From contig NC_013132.1 in NCBI RefSeq assembly GCF_000024005.1, positions 3,962,001-4,026,000 of the forward strand: a stretch of 64,000 nucleotides of DNA. The letters run 5' to 3'. Positions 17,726 through 25,442 of the stretch are shown here, one piece after another. This DNA is from Chitinophaga pinensis DSM 2588. Its GTDB lineage: Bacteria > Bacteroidota > Bacteroidia > Chitinophagales > Chitinophagaceae. How positions within the stretch are numbered: the first letter of the stretch is position 1; each line of letters begins with the position of its first letter. Below the pieces are notes generated by a model. That model searched no databases. It was given only the letters and a program-made list of their open reading frames with translations, and was not told where the DNA came from. A program made the translations under genes and the position numbers.

Positions 17726-19474
17726 CTATTTTAAAAATTGCAGAATATTCGATGGAATAATGCCATGCCATTCGGTTGTATGCGATTGCCGAAAATTATC
17801 CGCACCGGTAGCTACAATGCCAATCACTTCACCCGAAGCGTTCAATGCCGGACCACCGCTGTTTCCTCCAACTAAGATATTGCTTACGAGGACATGGCTC
17901 ATACCGTTAATCACTCGAAAGCCAGATACTCTACCTAAATTAAAGTATCCCGTATCACCAAAATTATAATTGGGGTAGCCTGCAACGGCAATATCGTCAA
18001 GGTGTTTTAATGCGTCTGAATTGCCGACAGTTAATCCATCTTTCAAAAAAGACAGTGATTCTTCCGGAATTTCCAAAATAGCAAGGTCCATGTGTTCATT
18101 ATGCTTCAATACCTTCACCTGAATTTTTTGATTTAGATCACCACCCCTGTAGATAACCAGATCCGTAAGAATATTACCTGTAGTAGGATCTACGATACAA
18201 TGATCACAGGTAACCAATCCAACTCCTTTCAAGTGAAATGCAGTGCCTTGTAACCCGCCTGAAGGCGATTCTACTACGAATACGTTTGAAAGAATAGCCT
18301 CGACATCATACGTTACGGGAGTGGAACTTTGCTTCAATAAGTGTAAGCTATTTGCAGCATGCTCTAATTTTCTACTAATTTCATTAATCCCTTCCAGCCA
18401 TTCATCGGCATAGGGAGCTAATTTTCTCGAAATAAACAGACGTGATGAATCGTGGAATGCAAAAGTGCTGGGGCTATCACCTTCAAACTTCAGATGGTCG
18501 AATTTTAAAAAGTGGTATTCTTTGCGCGGACCATATTCACTTTCTTCTTTAACATACTCAGCTTTCTGTACATAATCTTTTAACTCTTCCAGTTCATCCT
18601 TTATCTCAGATATTATATCTGCCTGATCTTCTATGCTTTCCGTTCTTATTTCGGCAATTAATTTCTCAAAACCCGGTTGAAATAACGAGACGATCTTATT
18701 TCGGAGTGATGACGGTGAATAACTTCCTGAAACTGAGATTATCTGATAATCAACAAAAGCATCTTCTTTATAATAATGATCCTGTGACCGGTATTTTACA
18801 GTGATATTTTTACCAAGTTCAAATATCTCAGGCCAAAGAGATTGAGGTGTAAGGCTGTCTGTGGAATGGCCATTTTGCTGAGGGGTCTCAATTCCTTGGG
18901 CTGCAATAAGCTCCAGATAACTTTTGTATCGCAGGATAGCTTCTGCATGGTGAGCCAGCTGCGGATCATGAATATCTTCTGAACTTTTTAATACGCCTGA
19001 ATTAAAATCACTTATCAGCTTTCCGTAATTAACTTCAGCCTTTAATCCCAGTTCCTGCCTAAACCTCTGTTCTTCATAGCGCCCCAGATTACCTGATAAA
19101 AACTGATCAAGTTCTTCCAAAGATAGTTTTGCATACTCTTGCACATAGGAAGGTGTGTATCTCAGGACGTCTTTTATTCTTCTCATATGATATTGCTGGA
19201 CTATCGATTCAATCCACCAATCATATAGTTTTGACCGCCTTGCAGCTGTTGTTTCGCCTATTGCTTCTGGGTCGTTTATTAGCGTTGATGCCGAAAACGC
19301 GTCAGAGCCTGCTCTGATCCAATCCTTCAAAGTAGCTGTTCCACTTTTCCATTTTTCAATGAAAGCTTCTCTTTCTTCTTTAGTTAAGGCTTTGTTTCCG
19401 TAAGAATAGAAGCTTATGGCATAACGATCATTTAAGTACTCAGGATATTCCTTTGCCAGGTTTCTAAATTGCAT
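17726..19474 (-). CDS. trypsin-like serine protease with long N-terminal helical region
   Basis: A 582-residue cytoplasmic-looking protein. I chose the ATG at 19474 over a TTG at 19501. The C-terminal 190 residues are a trypsin/HtrA-like domain with the triad His425 ('VTCDHCIV'), Asp463 ('HMDLAILEIP') and Ser539 ('GGNSGGPAL'). The first 390 residues are charged, helical and probably partly coiled ('DIISEIKDELEELKDYVQKAEYVKEE'), and match nothing I recognise. No signal peptide or membrane segment is visible, which is unusual for a HtrA-type quality-control protease but common for intracellular proteases of prokaryotic conflict systems. It leads a two-gene operon with the PD-(D/E)XK-like protein. 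Confidence 0.78.
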   Translation of the reverse strand: MQFRNLAKEYPEYLNDRYAISFYSYGNKALTKEEREAFIEKWKSGTATLKDWIRAGSDAFSASTLINDPEAIGETTAARRSKLYDWWIESIVQQYHMRRIKDVLRYTPSYVQEYAKLSLEELDQFLSGNLGRYEEQRFRQELGLKAEVNYGKLISDFNSGVLKSSEDIHDPQLAHHAEAILRYKSYLELIAAQGIETPQQNGHSTDSLTPQSLWPEIFELGKNITVKYRSQDHYYKEDAFVDYQIISVSGSYSPSSLRNKIVSLFQPGFEKLIAEIRTESIEDQADIISEIKDELEELKDYVQKAEYVKEESEYGPRKEYHFLKFDHLKFEGDSPSTFAFHDSSRLFISRKLAPYADEWLEGINEISRKLEHAANSLHLLKQSSTPVTYDVEAILSNVFVVESPSGGLQGTAFHLKGVGLVTCDHCIVDPTTGNILTDLVIYRGGDLNQKIQVKVLKHNEHMDLAILEIPEESLSFLKDGLTVGNSDALKHLDDIAVAGYPNYNFGDTGYFNLGRVSGFRVINGMSHVLVSNILVGGNSGGPALNASGEVIGIVATGADNFRQSHTTEWHGIIPSNILQFLK

Positions 19475-19518
19475 GAATATTAAGAATAAGGATATACGCA
19501 ATATAAGTCAAACCCTAC

Positions 19519-19550
19519 AAAAAAAGAATTCTGCCTGGAAAGGCAGAATT
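19519..19550 (-). terminator. hairpin with T-tract on minus strand, upstream of the trypsin-like gene
   Basis: Perfect 9-base arms AATTCTGCC (19527-19535) and GGCAGAATT (19542-19550) with a 6-base loop. Read on the minus strand the hairpin is followed by seven T. No minus-strand gene ends here, so it is either an attenuator or leader terminator for the trypsin-like gene or a boundary element. Confidence 0.7.
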
Positions 19551-19709
19551 AATAATATCGATGGTTGGCATTAATAAATGCGAACCTACCATTAACCCGC
19601 ACTCCTGGATAAGAGCGCGATCGTATTCATGCTAAATAATATTGCTGTTAATGTACGCTGAAGTGCAGTGAATTTACTTAGGAGATGCAGAAAACGTATA
19701 GGAGCCAGC

Positions 19710-19732
19710 AGCGCCCGAAGGGGCGCTTTTTT
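19710..19732 (+). terminator. intrinsic terminator, no plus-strand gene upstream
   Basis: Arms AGCGCCC (19710-19716) and GGGCGCT (19721-19727) with a 4-base loop, followed by a run of T to 19732. Confidence 0.75.
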
Positions 19733-19862
19733 AATGCCCTGAAATCCCCCCTTCGCAAAGATAATGGCCGGCCGACGCGTCCGGCCAGGGCGCGGGAAAA
19801 AAATCTCCACCCGCCGCCCTTGTTCTTCCTTCCCCTGTAGATCTTCCGGAACCCCGCTCCCT

Positions 19863-19897
19863 AATACTACCCGGCGCCAGCGCCGGGTAGTATTTTT
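19863..19897 (+). terminator. strong intrinsic terminator, no plus-strand gene upstream
   Basis: A GC-rich hairpin (arm AATACTACCCGGCGC, loop CA-G, then the complementary arm ending GGGTAGTATT) followed by seven or more T. It is among the strongest terminators in the window, yet no plus-strand coding region precedes it. Confidence 0.8.
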
Positions 19898-20069
19898 TTC
19901 TGGCACCCAGGCCTCCCACCTCGTCCGTTGCCATTCTCTATAGCTAAGGGTGAAAGCAGGGCGGGAGCGTAGCAGAACATGCAAAACCTGCCTCCCTCCC
20001 CGCAAAAATAAACCATCACCCAAACCTGCCGCTACCGGGCGGCAGCACAATAAACAACCCGGCAACAGT

Positions 20070-20606
20070 ATGAGATTTTCATTCGAACAACACGAAGCTG
20101 TTATTTCTTCCGATGATCCGAACGCCGTACAAAAACTACAGGAAAAGCTCACTCACCTGGAGGAGGTGCAGCAGTTTATGAAAGATGCGAACGTATGCAT
20201 CCGAAAAAACAATAAAGACGGCTTTTTAGCACTCAGCCTCGCCACCGAAGACATGTGGCAGCAACTTAGTAATCCGCGCTTTGGCGCAAAGGGATTTCCA
20301 CCGTATAAGCTAACTAATAACAATCAGAACATGCGGCGCATAAAGGAGCGCATTAAAGAGCTGGAGGCGGCGACCACCCGCGAGTCAAAAGAAACGGTTA
20401 TGAACGGGGTGATATTCCGTGAAAACGTTGAACTCAATCGGGTGCAATTGATCTTTCCCCGCAAACCCATTGAATCTGCCCGCAAAATGTGCAGAAAGTG
20501 GGGACTGATATGGGCGCCGAGCGAGGGAGCGTGGCAACGCCAGTTGAACAGCAACGGCGTATTCTGCGCCCAACAAGTCCTTCAACTGATCGGGGAAAAT
20601 TATTGA
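20070..20606 (+). CDS. DUF3560-like mobile-element protein
   Basis: A 178-residue protein. I chose the ATG at 20070 because the in-frame extension to 19950 is Arg/Pro-rich, low-complexity and unlike a protein start. The C-terminus ('RVQLIFPRKPIESARKMCRKWGLIWAPSEGAWQRQLNSNG' region, with WAPSEGAWQRQL as the key string) matches the end of DUF3560-type proteins common on Bacteroidota plasmids and integrative elements, whose function is unknown. The N-terminal half is helical ('VQKLQEKLTHLEEVQQFM'). It opens a run of co-directional, GC-rich genes leading into the PRTRC cassette. Confidence 0.65.
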   Translation: MRFSFEQHEAVISSDDPNAVQKLQEKLTHLEEVQQFMKDANVCIRKNNKDGFLALSLATEDMWQQLSNPRFGAKGFPPYKLTNNNQNMRRIKERIKELEAATTRESKETVMNGVIFRENVELNRVQLIFPRKPIESARKMCRKWGLIWAPSEGAWQRQLNSNGVFCAQQVLQLIGENY

Positions 20607-20660
20607 TACCGCCATCGGGGCAGTTGCCGCTGCCCCTATTCTTCACATTAATCTTAACCA

Positions 20661-21014
20661 ATGACCTATTTACCACTTAAAACAGATACCGTATACACCC
20701 TTGTGTACTACGGAGCTACAGAGCCAGAAAGATGGTGCCGCGACATTGTGCTGACAGGCGTGGAAGGCAGCTACCTTATTTATCATTTCCGGGATGAAGA
20801 AGTGGAGGGCGTAGTGCCGGACAGCCGTTACCTGCTGAGTAGCCAGCTTATTACCCGGTTGCATTATAACGGGCAGGTATTGCCCTATAACCATAGCAGC
20901 CAGCGCATACAGGTATGGAAGGATTTTCCGCAAGCCAGCGGTAATAAAGTGCTGGTGTGGGTGGACAAGCATTTAGGTAACCTTAAAAAGACATTATCAT
21001 GGCATGGAGCATAA
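20661..21014 (+). CDS. hypothetical protein
   Basis: A 117-residue protein I do not recognise. It is rich in beta-strand-like segments ('YTLVYYG', 'GSYLIYHF', 'ITRLHYNGQVLPYN', 'NKVLVWVDKHLG'), with no signal peptide or membrane segment. It sits between the DUF3560-like gene and the next small gene, which its end overlaps by 16 bases, so it is part of the same operon-like run. Confidence 0.6.
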   Translation: MTYLPLKTDTVYTLVYYGATEPERWCRDIVLTGVEGSYLIYHFRDEEVEGVVPDSRYLLSSQLITRLHYNGQVLPYNHSSQRIQVWKDFPQASGNKVLVWVDKHLGNLKKTLSWHGA

Positions 21015-21271
21015 GTATAAGCATAGAAGGATGGGAGGAAATACGCGAAGCCTGCCACGAGAAAAGCAAGCGGTGGCTGCTTAATGCCATTAACGCCTAC
21101 AACCGGTATCATGGCGTAACGGCACTTAACAGAAAACGGTTAAAAGACTACAGCAGGGAAACACTGGCCGATGAAGCGTTCGCCTGTATAGAAGCGACCA
21201 ATACCTGCAACAACGGTGGATTTGTATACTGGATAGACCCGCAAGGGTATTACACGATCACAATAAAATAA
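20999..21271 (+). CDS. hypothetical small protein
   Basis: A 90-residue protein I do not recognise, starting inside the end of the previous gene (16-base overlap) and ending 6 bases before the next. The motif 'CIEATNTCNNGGFVYWIDPQGYYTI' looks structured. The tight packing supports translation as part of the mobile-element operon. Confidence 0.55.
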   Translation: MAWSISISIEGWEEIREACHEKSKRWLLNAINAYNRYHGVTALNRKRLKDYSRETLADEAFACIEATNTCNNGGFVYWIDPQGYYTITIK

Positions 21272-21277
21272 TGCTAT

Positions 21278-21922
21278 ATGAGAACTATTGAAATACAGGT
21301 TTTTCCTTTTAATGAACTGAACGAGCAAGCCCAACGCAAAGCCCTCGACAAATGCCGCGAAATAAACACCGGCTTTAACTGGTGGAACGAAGTGTATGAA
21401 GACTTCCAAAACCTGTGCGGCTATTTTGGGCTAACGATGGATATTACCCTGATCTACTTCTCCGGATTCTATTCTCAGGGTGACGGCAGCTGCTTTACCG
21501 CCGATGTGGATATGGTGCAAATGCTTTCCTGTATAGAAAATAAAGCATGGAAGGAATATGCGCCCGAAGAAGACCTTTACTTCTGCCGTACGGACTATGA
21601 TAAACGCCTTGTAAAGCTGATACAGCAAGACCTGATATCGCTTGCTGTTCAAGTAGACAGCACATCGGCAGGTTATGGAGTGCAGGTTTATTTTGATGCC
21701 ACCGTGAATGGACCTCGCGGAGACAGTTACCCTAACATAGAGAACGCACTGGACCAACTGGATAAAGTATGCACCTGTGTATGCCAGACATTAAATCAAT
21801 GGCTGTATAAGCACCTGCAGGAGGAGTATGAAAACCGCACCAGCGATAAGGCAGTAATGGATTCGATCATAAGCAATGGATATGAGTTTTTACAGCACGG
21901 AAGCATTTCTTCATTTCAATGA
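21278..21922 (+). CDS. phage/plasmid-type hypothetical protein ('antitoxin of TA stability system'-like)
   Basis: A 214-residue soluble protein. The start 'IEIQVFPFNELNEQAQRKALDKCREINTGFNWWNEVYEDF' resembles a widespread phage and plasmid family often labelled, without proof, as an antitoxin of a toxin-antitoxin stability system. 'GDGSCFTADVDM' also fits that family. No partner toxin is visible next to it. It ends 7 bases before the PRTRC protein E gene, in the same operon-like run. Confidence 0.6.
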   Translation: MRTIEIQVFPFNELNEQAQRKALDKCREINTGFNWWNEVYEDFQNLCGYFGLTMDITLIYFSGFYSQGDGSCFTADVDMVQMLSCIENKAWKEYAPEEDLYFCRTDYDKRLVKLIQQDLISLAVQVDSTSAGYGVQVYFDATVNGPRGDSYPNIENALDQLDKVCTCVCQTLNQWLYKHLQEEYENRTSDKAVMDSIISNGYEFLQHGSISSFQ

Positions 21923-21929
21923 TCATTTT

Positions 21930-22466
21930 ATGGGATTCTTTCAATCGATAGACGCACTTAACATAGACGGGATTGTAACGATGGTATTTACCCGCAACAA
22001 GGACAACACCTTTACGATTACCACCGCCATACAACACCCAACGCTGAAAAGCGAACACTTGACCAATGTAATACCGCTGAACATTACCGGCCCTGCCACA
22101 GAACTGGATAAAGACTACTTCACGGCTTTTGGCGAATGGATGGTGAGGCTGGATAACAGCTTGGTGAGCAACGTAAAGGAGGTAGAAGCCTCTTACAAAA
22201 AAGCACAGGAAAAATTGAAGCAGAAGACGGGAAAGCCTGCCAGCAAAGAGGAAAAGCCGGGATATGAGCTGCCGGAAAAGTTAAGGTTAGCACCCAACAG
22301 CGAATACCTGGCTGCAAAGCAGAAAGTGGAACTGCTGCTGCTGCAGAAGAAATACGGACAGGCAAAAAGCGCCATGCCGAGCAAGGAGCGATTTCCGGAA
22401 CATGCGGAAGAAATTGACGCGATGATTGCGGAAATATATAAGAACAGAAGTGATCTTTTACTTTAA
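21930..22466 (+). CDS. PRTRC system protein E
   Basis: A 178-residue protein. I chose the ATG at 21930, which gives the family-like opening 'MGFFQSIDALNIDGIVTMVFTRN' and avoids overlap with the previous gene. The first 85 residues form the conserved domain ('TITTAIQHPTLKSEHLTNVIPLNITG', 'ELDKDYF'). A charged linker and a helical C-terminus follow ('AAKQKVELLLLQKKYGQAKSAMPSKERFPEHAEEID'). PRTRC (ParB-related, ThiF-related cassette) genes occur together on plasmids and integrated elements; the role of protein E is unknown. It is followed after 11 bases by protein C. Confidence 0.78.
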   Translation: MGFFQSIDALNIDGIVTMVFTRNKDNTFTITTAIQHPTLKSEHLTNVIPLNITGPATELDKDYFTAFGEWMVRLDNSLVSNVKEVEASYKKAQEKLKQKTGKPASKEEKPGYELPEKLRLAPNSEYLAAKQKVELLLLQKKYGQAKSAMPSKERFPEHAEEIDAMIAEIYKNRSDLLL

Positions 22467-22477
22467 ACCATTAGCAC

Positions 22478-22705
22478 ATGAAACTACACGTAACCACCGC
22501 CAAGCGCGTATTTATAGTTGAACAGACAGGCAAACAACCCATTCGTTTGCCTGATCCTTCCAACGGTCGCATGTCGCCCGAAGAGGTGTTAGACCACTAT
22601 TCCGGTATCTACCCCATACTCAGTCTGGCGCAGCCGGAACTGGAAAGCATGGGAGCCACCGAGATCGTATACAAATGCAAAACTACCATAGGATCAAAAG
22701 GATAA
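22478..22705 (+). CDS. PRTRC system protein C (ubiquitin-like)
   Basis: A 75-residue protein with the PRTRC-C pattern: 'VFIVEQTGKQPIRLPDPSNGRMSPEEVLDHYSGIYPILSLAQPE' region. This family has been assigned a ubiquitin-like beta-grasp fold and is found with ThiF (E1-like) and E2-like partners, both present just downstream. The end 'TTIGSKG' carries a C-terminal glycine, as ubiquitin-like modifiers often do, but I cannot say that conjugation occurs. It lies between protein E and a short frame that leads into the protein F-like gene. Confidence 0.8.
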   Translation: MKLHVTTAKRVFIVEQTGKQPIRLPDPSNGRMSPEEVLDHYSGIYPILSLAQPELESMGATEIVYKCKTTIGSKG

Positions 22706-22707
22706 CC

Positions 22708-22881
22708 ATGCAACAGAAAGCCAGACAGATTAAAACAATTAAAAAAGAAGAACCCATATGGAACTTACATCAGCGGCTTTACAAAGCCATGCAGGAGATA
22801 AGCGCCTTCGCCACCGCAGAAGAGGCAAAGGCCAACCGGTTAAAGACCGCTCCGCGCGAGATAGCAGGCATCAGTATTTAA
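22708..22881 (+). CDS. possible small protein in the PRTRC operon
   Basis: A 57-residue basic, helical frame ('ARQIKTIKKEEPIWNLHQRLYKAMQEISAFATAEEAKANRLK') that starts 3 bases after the protein C stop. It overlaps the first 41 codons of the protein F-like frame. Its composition looks more like protein than that overlapping stretch does. Either it is a separate gene and the F-like gene starts later at a non-ATG codon, or it is chance. Confidence 0.45.
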   Translation: MQQKARQIKTIKKEEPIWNLHQRLYKAMQEISAFATAEEAKANRLKTAPREIAGISI

Positions 22882-23840
22882 ACCAGCGCCTTGCACCCAT
22901 TATTACCGACAAGCGCCTGCTAAAGGTGCGGGAACGCCTTACCACGCAGTTCTTTACCTCCCTGCGATACCTGGCTGATACATATAAGTTTCAGCCCTTG
23001 GTACCGGATGATTATCCTTTTCCAAACAATATACTGATGGCGCTGAAACAGGCGCAGGGATGGATACAGTACAATGAGCCGGAAACCACGCTGACATTAG
23101 AGGATACAGGCAGTAGCTACTGCATCCGTGCTGAGAGTACCGTGGATTGCTCCCATACCTTGTTATTCATTCCCTTTAAGCCCCTGTATGATCTGCTAAA
23201 GAAGGGAGAGCGGCAAAGCGCTGAACTGCTTATGAGCGTTTATCATTACCTGCTGAGGTATGCAGGCATACCCAGCTACCGGGAAGAGGACAGTTATGTA
23301 TACGACCAATACGGGTGGCTAATGGATACGCTGCTGGATGGCGTGGAATATGAACATTACAGAATGACGCTGGAAGAACTGAAAGCAGCTTATTATTGGG
23401 GTGACGTGATAGGACGTAAGTTAAGGAATGGTATACACTGTACGCAATGGCCACAACGGTTAGCGGGTTACCATCCTACAACGGAAGCAGAACGCCTGCT
23501 ACAAGCCATCGCAGAAAATGCCTATACACTGTATACGCAGTACCCGCGTGGCAGCTTTAGCGAATACCTCTCAGAAGAACCGGAGGAGGATGATGATTAC
23601 GCGCCCCTTGCCACTCCGTATAACTACCTCTCCTTTGTATGGAGCTTAGAAGGGGAGCTGTATCGAATGCTGGAACAGGCCATTAATAACGACTTCTGCG
23701 AATACGGCGGATCGCTGGTGCCTTACCGGAAGCAAGTGTTTGACCAGCCGCAGGACAGTGTAAAAACAGGGCTGCCCTTTGCCCGGTTGCTGGATGATTT
23801 GATACGTCAATTGATAGACCTTGAAATTTTACCCTTATGA
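22758..23840 (+). CDS. PRTRC system protein F-like
   Basis: A 360-residue frame assigned mainly by position between PRTRC proteins C and B. The first 40 residues ('GDKRLRHRRRGKGQPVKDRSARDSR') overlap a better-looking small frame and are probably not all translated. Clear protein character begins at 'YLNQRLAPIITDKRLLKVRERLTTQFF'. The rest is helical with acidic stretches ('YLSEEPEEDDDYAP'); I recognise no catalytic motif. Its TGA overlaps the ATG of protein B (ATGA), indicating translational coupling. Family assignment is tentative. Confidence 0.6.
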   Translation: MELTSAALQSHAGDKRLRHRRRGKGQPVKDRSARDSRHQYLNQRLAPIITDKRLLKVRERLTTQFFTSLRYLADTYKFQPLVPDDYPFPNNILMALKQAQGWIQYNEPETTLTLEDTGSSYCIRAESTVDCSHTLLFIPFKPLYDLLKKGERQSAELLMSVYHYLLRYAGIPSYREEDSYVYDQYGWLMDTLLDGVEYEHYRMTLEELKAAYYWGDVIGRKLRNGIHCTQWPQRLAGYHPTTEAERLLQAIAENAYTLYTQYPRGSFSEYLSEEPEEDDDYAPLATPYNYLSFVWSLEGELYRMLEQAINNDFCEYGGSLVPYRKQVFDQPQDSVKTGLPFARLLDDLIRQLIDLEILPL

Positions 23841-24571
23841 AACAGTCGACCACCATGAACGAAATAACAGCCTTACTACACTCCGCATACCAACCGGAGT
23901 ATGCGCTGGTATTTTCCGCTAACAGCGAAACGGCTTATGCAGAGGTGTACAGTTTTGATGCGCGGGGAAAGATGATCAATCCGCACCCGTTAAGCTATAA
24001 AGACGCCGACAGGCTGAAAGCAGCGCTGTACGAGCTTTACCCGGAAAGCGACGAACAAAAGCAGGCTTTTCTACGCTGCAAGGGGCTGCTGCCGGAACAG
24101 GTGCTGCATTTTGATGCCAGTGTAGACGGGCATGTGATCTGGTACACGCCTGCGAGAAAGGTTTCCCTCTGCTTTGGTGGCCAGCTGGAGCTGCCGGATG
24201 GAGAGGCCTGTGTACCACCGCTGGTGTGGAAAGCGAGCAAAAGCAACCTGTATATATATGCCTTGCAGGATGATAAAAAGCCGGGACTGCAAACACCTTT
24301 GTGCCGCGCTCCTTTCTTTAATACCGGCTACGATGGTAAAGTATGTATGGGCAATGTGAAAACCATTTTTCACGATACCTATCTGGAAAATTTTATGAAG
24401 CTATGGGAGGCCTACTTCTTTCACAGCGAATTTACCCATTCGATACAGCAGGAATCGCCCATCACGGGCAACCTGCTACAACTGTGGACGAAGCTGGTGC
24501 AAACGGGCGAGGCTTTTCCTACAGAACTGCTAAAACCTACCGCTATTACCTTACAAAAACTGATGGCATGA
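23837..24571 (+). CDS. PRTRC system protein B (E2-like)
   Basis: A 244-residue protein. The family opening is seen at 'YALVFSANSETAYAEVYSF', and the conserved 'GYDGKVCMGNVK' motif puts Cys170 where a predicted E2-like active cysteine lies in the PRTRC-B / Prok-E2 family D. Also typical are 'VIWYTPARKVSLCF' and 'PPLVWKASKSNLYIYAL'. The start codon overlaps the previous stop (ATGA) and the stop overlaps the ThiF start (ATGA), so F, B and ThiF are translationally coupled. It would act with the ubiquitin-like protein C and the E1-like ThiF protein; the target is unknown. Confidence 0.82.
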   Translation: MKQSTTMNEITALLHSAYQPEYALVFSANSETAYAEVYSFDARGKMINPHPLSYKDADRLKAALYELYPESDEQKQAFLRCKGLLPEQVLHFDASVDGHVIWYTPARKVSLCFGGQLELPDGEACVPPLVWKASKSNLYIYALQDDKKPGLQTPLCRAPFFNTGYDGKVCMGNVKTIFHDTYLENFMKLWEAYFFHSEFTHSIQQESPITGNLLQLWTKLVQTGEAFPTELLKPTAITLQKLMA

Positions 24572-25368
24572 AAAAGATACATTTTACCGAACAATACCTG
24601 TTGCGCCCCACCAACCCCGTAACCGTGAACCTGATCGGCTGCGGCGGCAATGGCAGCAGCATGGTACAATGGCTGACGAGGATCAACTACTGTTTGCGCG
24701 AACTGGAACATCCCGGACTGCAGGTGCGCGTATTTGACGGAGATGTTGTTACCCACAACAATAGGCTGCGGCAGGGGTTTTTAGAAGACGAAGTAGGGAT
24801 GAACAAAGCAGCGGCGCTGGTAGCGCGCTACAACCGTTGCTCCGGCACCCGATGGCAGGCATATGATTGCTTTTACAGCAGGGATAGTTTTCACCAGATA
24901 GGAGCCGTGGTGAATGCTAATATTACCATTGGCTGCGTAGATAATGTACCGGCGCGGTATGAAATAATAGAACTGATTAAACGCTGCAACAGCAGGGGAG
25001 GACACCACCGCGACCAGCCCTTTTATTATATGGATTTAGGCAATACGCGCAACACCGGACAGTATATATTTTCCACGGTGAATCCGATAAAGCAGATTAC
25101 CTCTCCGGACTATGAAACGGTGAACCGGCTGTCCTTTATCACCGACTTATACGGTGATCTGTTGCAAGCGGGGGCTGATAGCGAAGAACAGGGGCCTAGC
25201 TGCTCCGCACAGGAAGCGCTGCATCGGCAGGATCTGTTTGTAAACCCGATCGTAGGCGTATGCGCGGGCCGGTATTTATGGAAGCTGTTTTCCGAATACC
25301 ATACCTTCAGCTACGGTGGCGTGGTTAACCTGCACACCGAACGCTTTCAGCCACTTATGATTGAATAG
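24568..25368 (+). CDS. PRTRC system ThiF family protein (E1-like)
   Basis: A 266-residue ThiF/MoeB/E1-superfamily protein that would adenylate the C-terminus of a ubiquitin-like partner. The nucleotide-binding loop 'NLIGCGGNGSS' (residues 21-31) and the 'VFDGDVVTHNNRLRQGF' segment are typical of the PRTRC ThiF type. 'GCVDNVPARYEI' follows in the usual place. The ATG at 24568 overlaps the stop of protein B; the in-frame extension upstream overlaps protein B entirely and is not used. I see no ParB, JAB peptidase (protein A) or actin-like (protein D) gene of the cassette in this window. Confidence 0.88.
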   Translation: MKKIHFTEQYLLRPTNPVTVNLIGCGGNGSSMVQWLTRINYCLRELEHPGLQVRVFDGDVVTHNNRLRQGFLEDEVGMNKAAALVARYNRCSGTRWQAYDCFYSRDSFHQIGAVVNANITIGCVDNVPARYEIIELIKRCNSRGGHHRDQPFYYMDLGNTRNTGQYIFSTVNPIKQITSPDYETVNRLSFITDLYGDLLQAGADSEEQGPSCSAQEALHRQDLFVNPIVGVCAGRYLWKLFSEYHTFSYGGVVNLHTERFQPLMIE

Positions 25369-25390
25369 TTCTCCCACCTGGTACTGGCCC

Positions 25391-25442
25391 GCCCCGAAAA
25401 CGGGGCAGGTTCTTTCTTTAGAAGTCCCCCAAAGAAAGAACC
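25391..25442 (+). terminator. double hairpin after the ThiF gene
   Basis: GCCCCG-AAAA-CGGGGC (25391-25406) is followed by a T-rich run that is itself the left arm of a second perfect 12-base inverted repeat (GGTTCTTTCTTT at 25408-25419, AAAGAAAGAACC at 25431-25442). The first hairpin plus T-rich tail should terminate the PRTRC operon. Confidence 0.65.

Larger units (their letters stand above)
19551..20069. other. gene-poor stretch with two orphan plus-strand terminators
   Basis: About 520 bases with no convincing protein gene, and the point where the base composition changes from AT-rich to GC-rich. It holds two strong plus-strand intrinsic terminators (19710-19732 and 19863-19897) with no plus-strand gene before either one. 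The segments 19600-19732 and 19735-19897 could therefore be short non-coding transcripts. The long minus-strand reading frames across it have no family character. Confidence 0.45.

Noticed and set aside
19950..20069. N-terminal extension of the DUF3560-like gene
   Set aside because: Arg/Pro-rich and overlaps intergenic features; the ATG at 20070 gives a normal protein start.
19592..20152. Minus-strand frame of 186 codons in the gap before the DUF3560-like gene
   Set aside because: Low-complexity Arg/Pro/Leu composition, overlaps two terminators and the start of the plus-strand gene.
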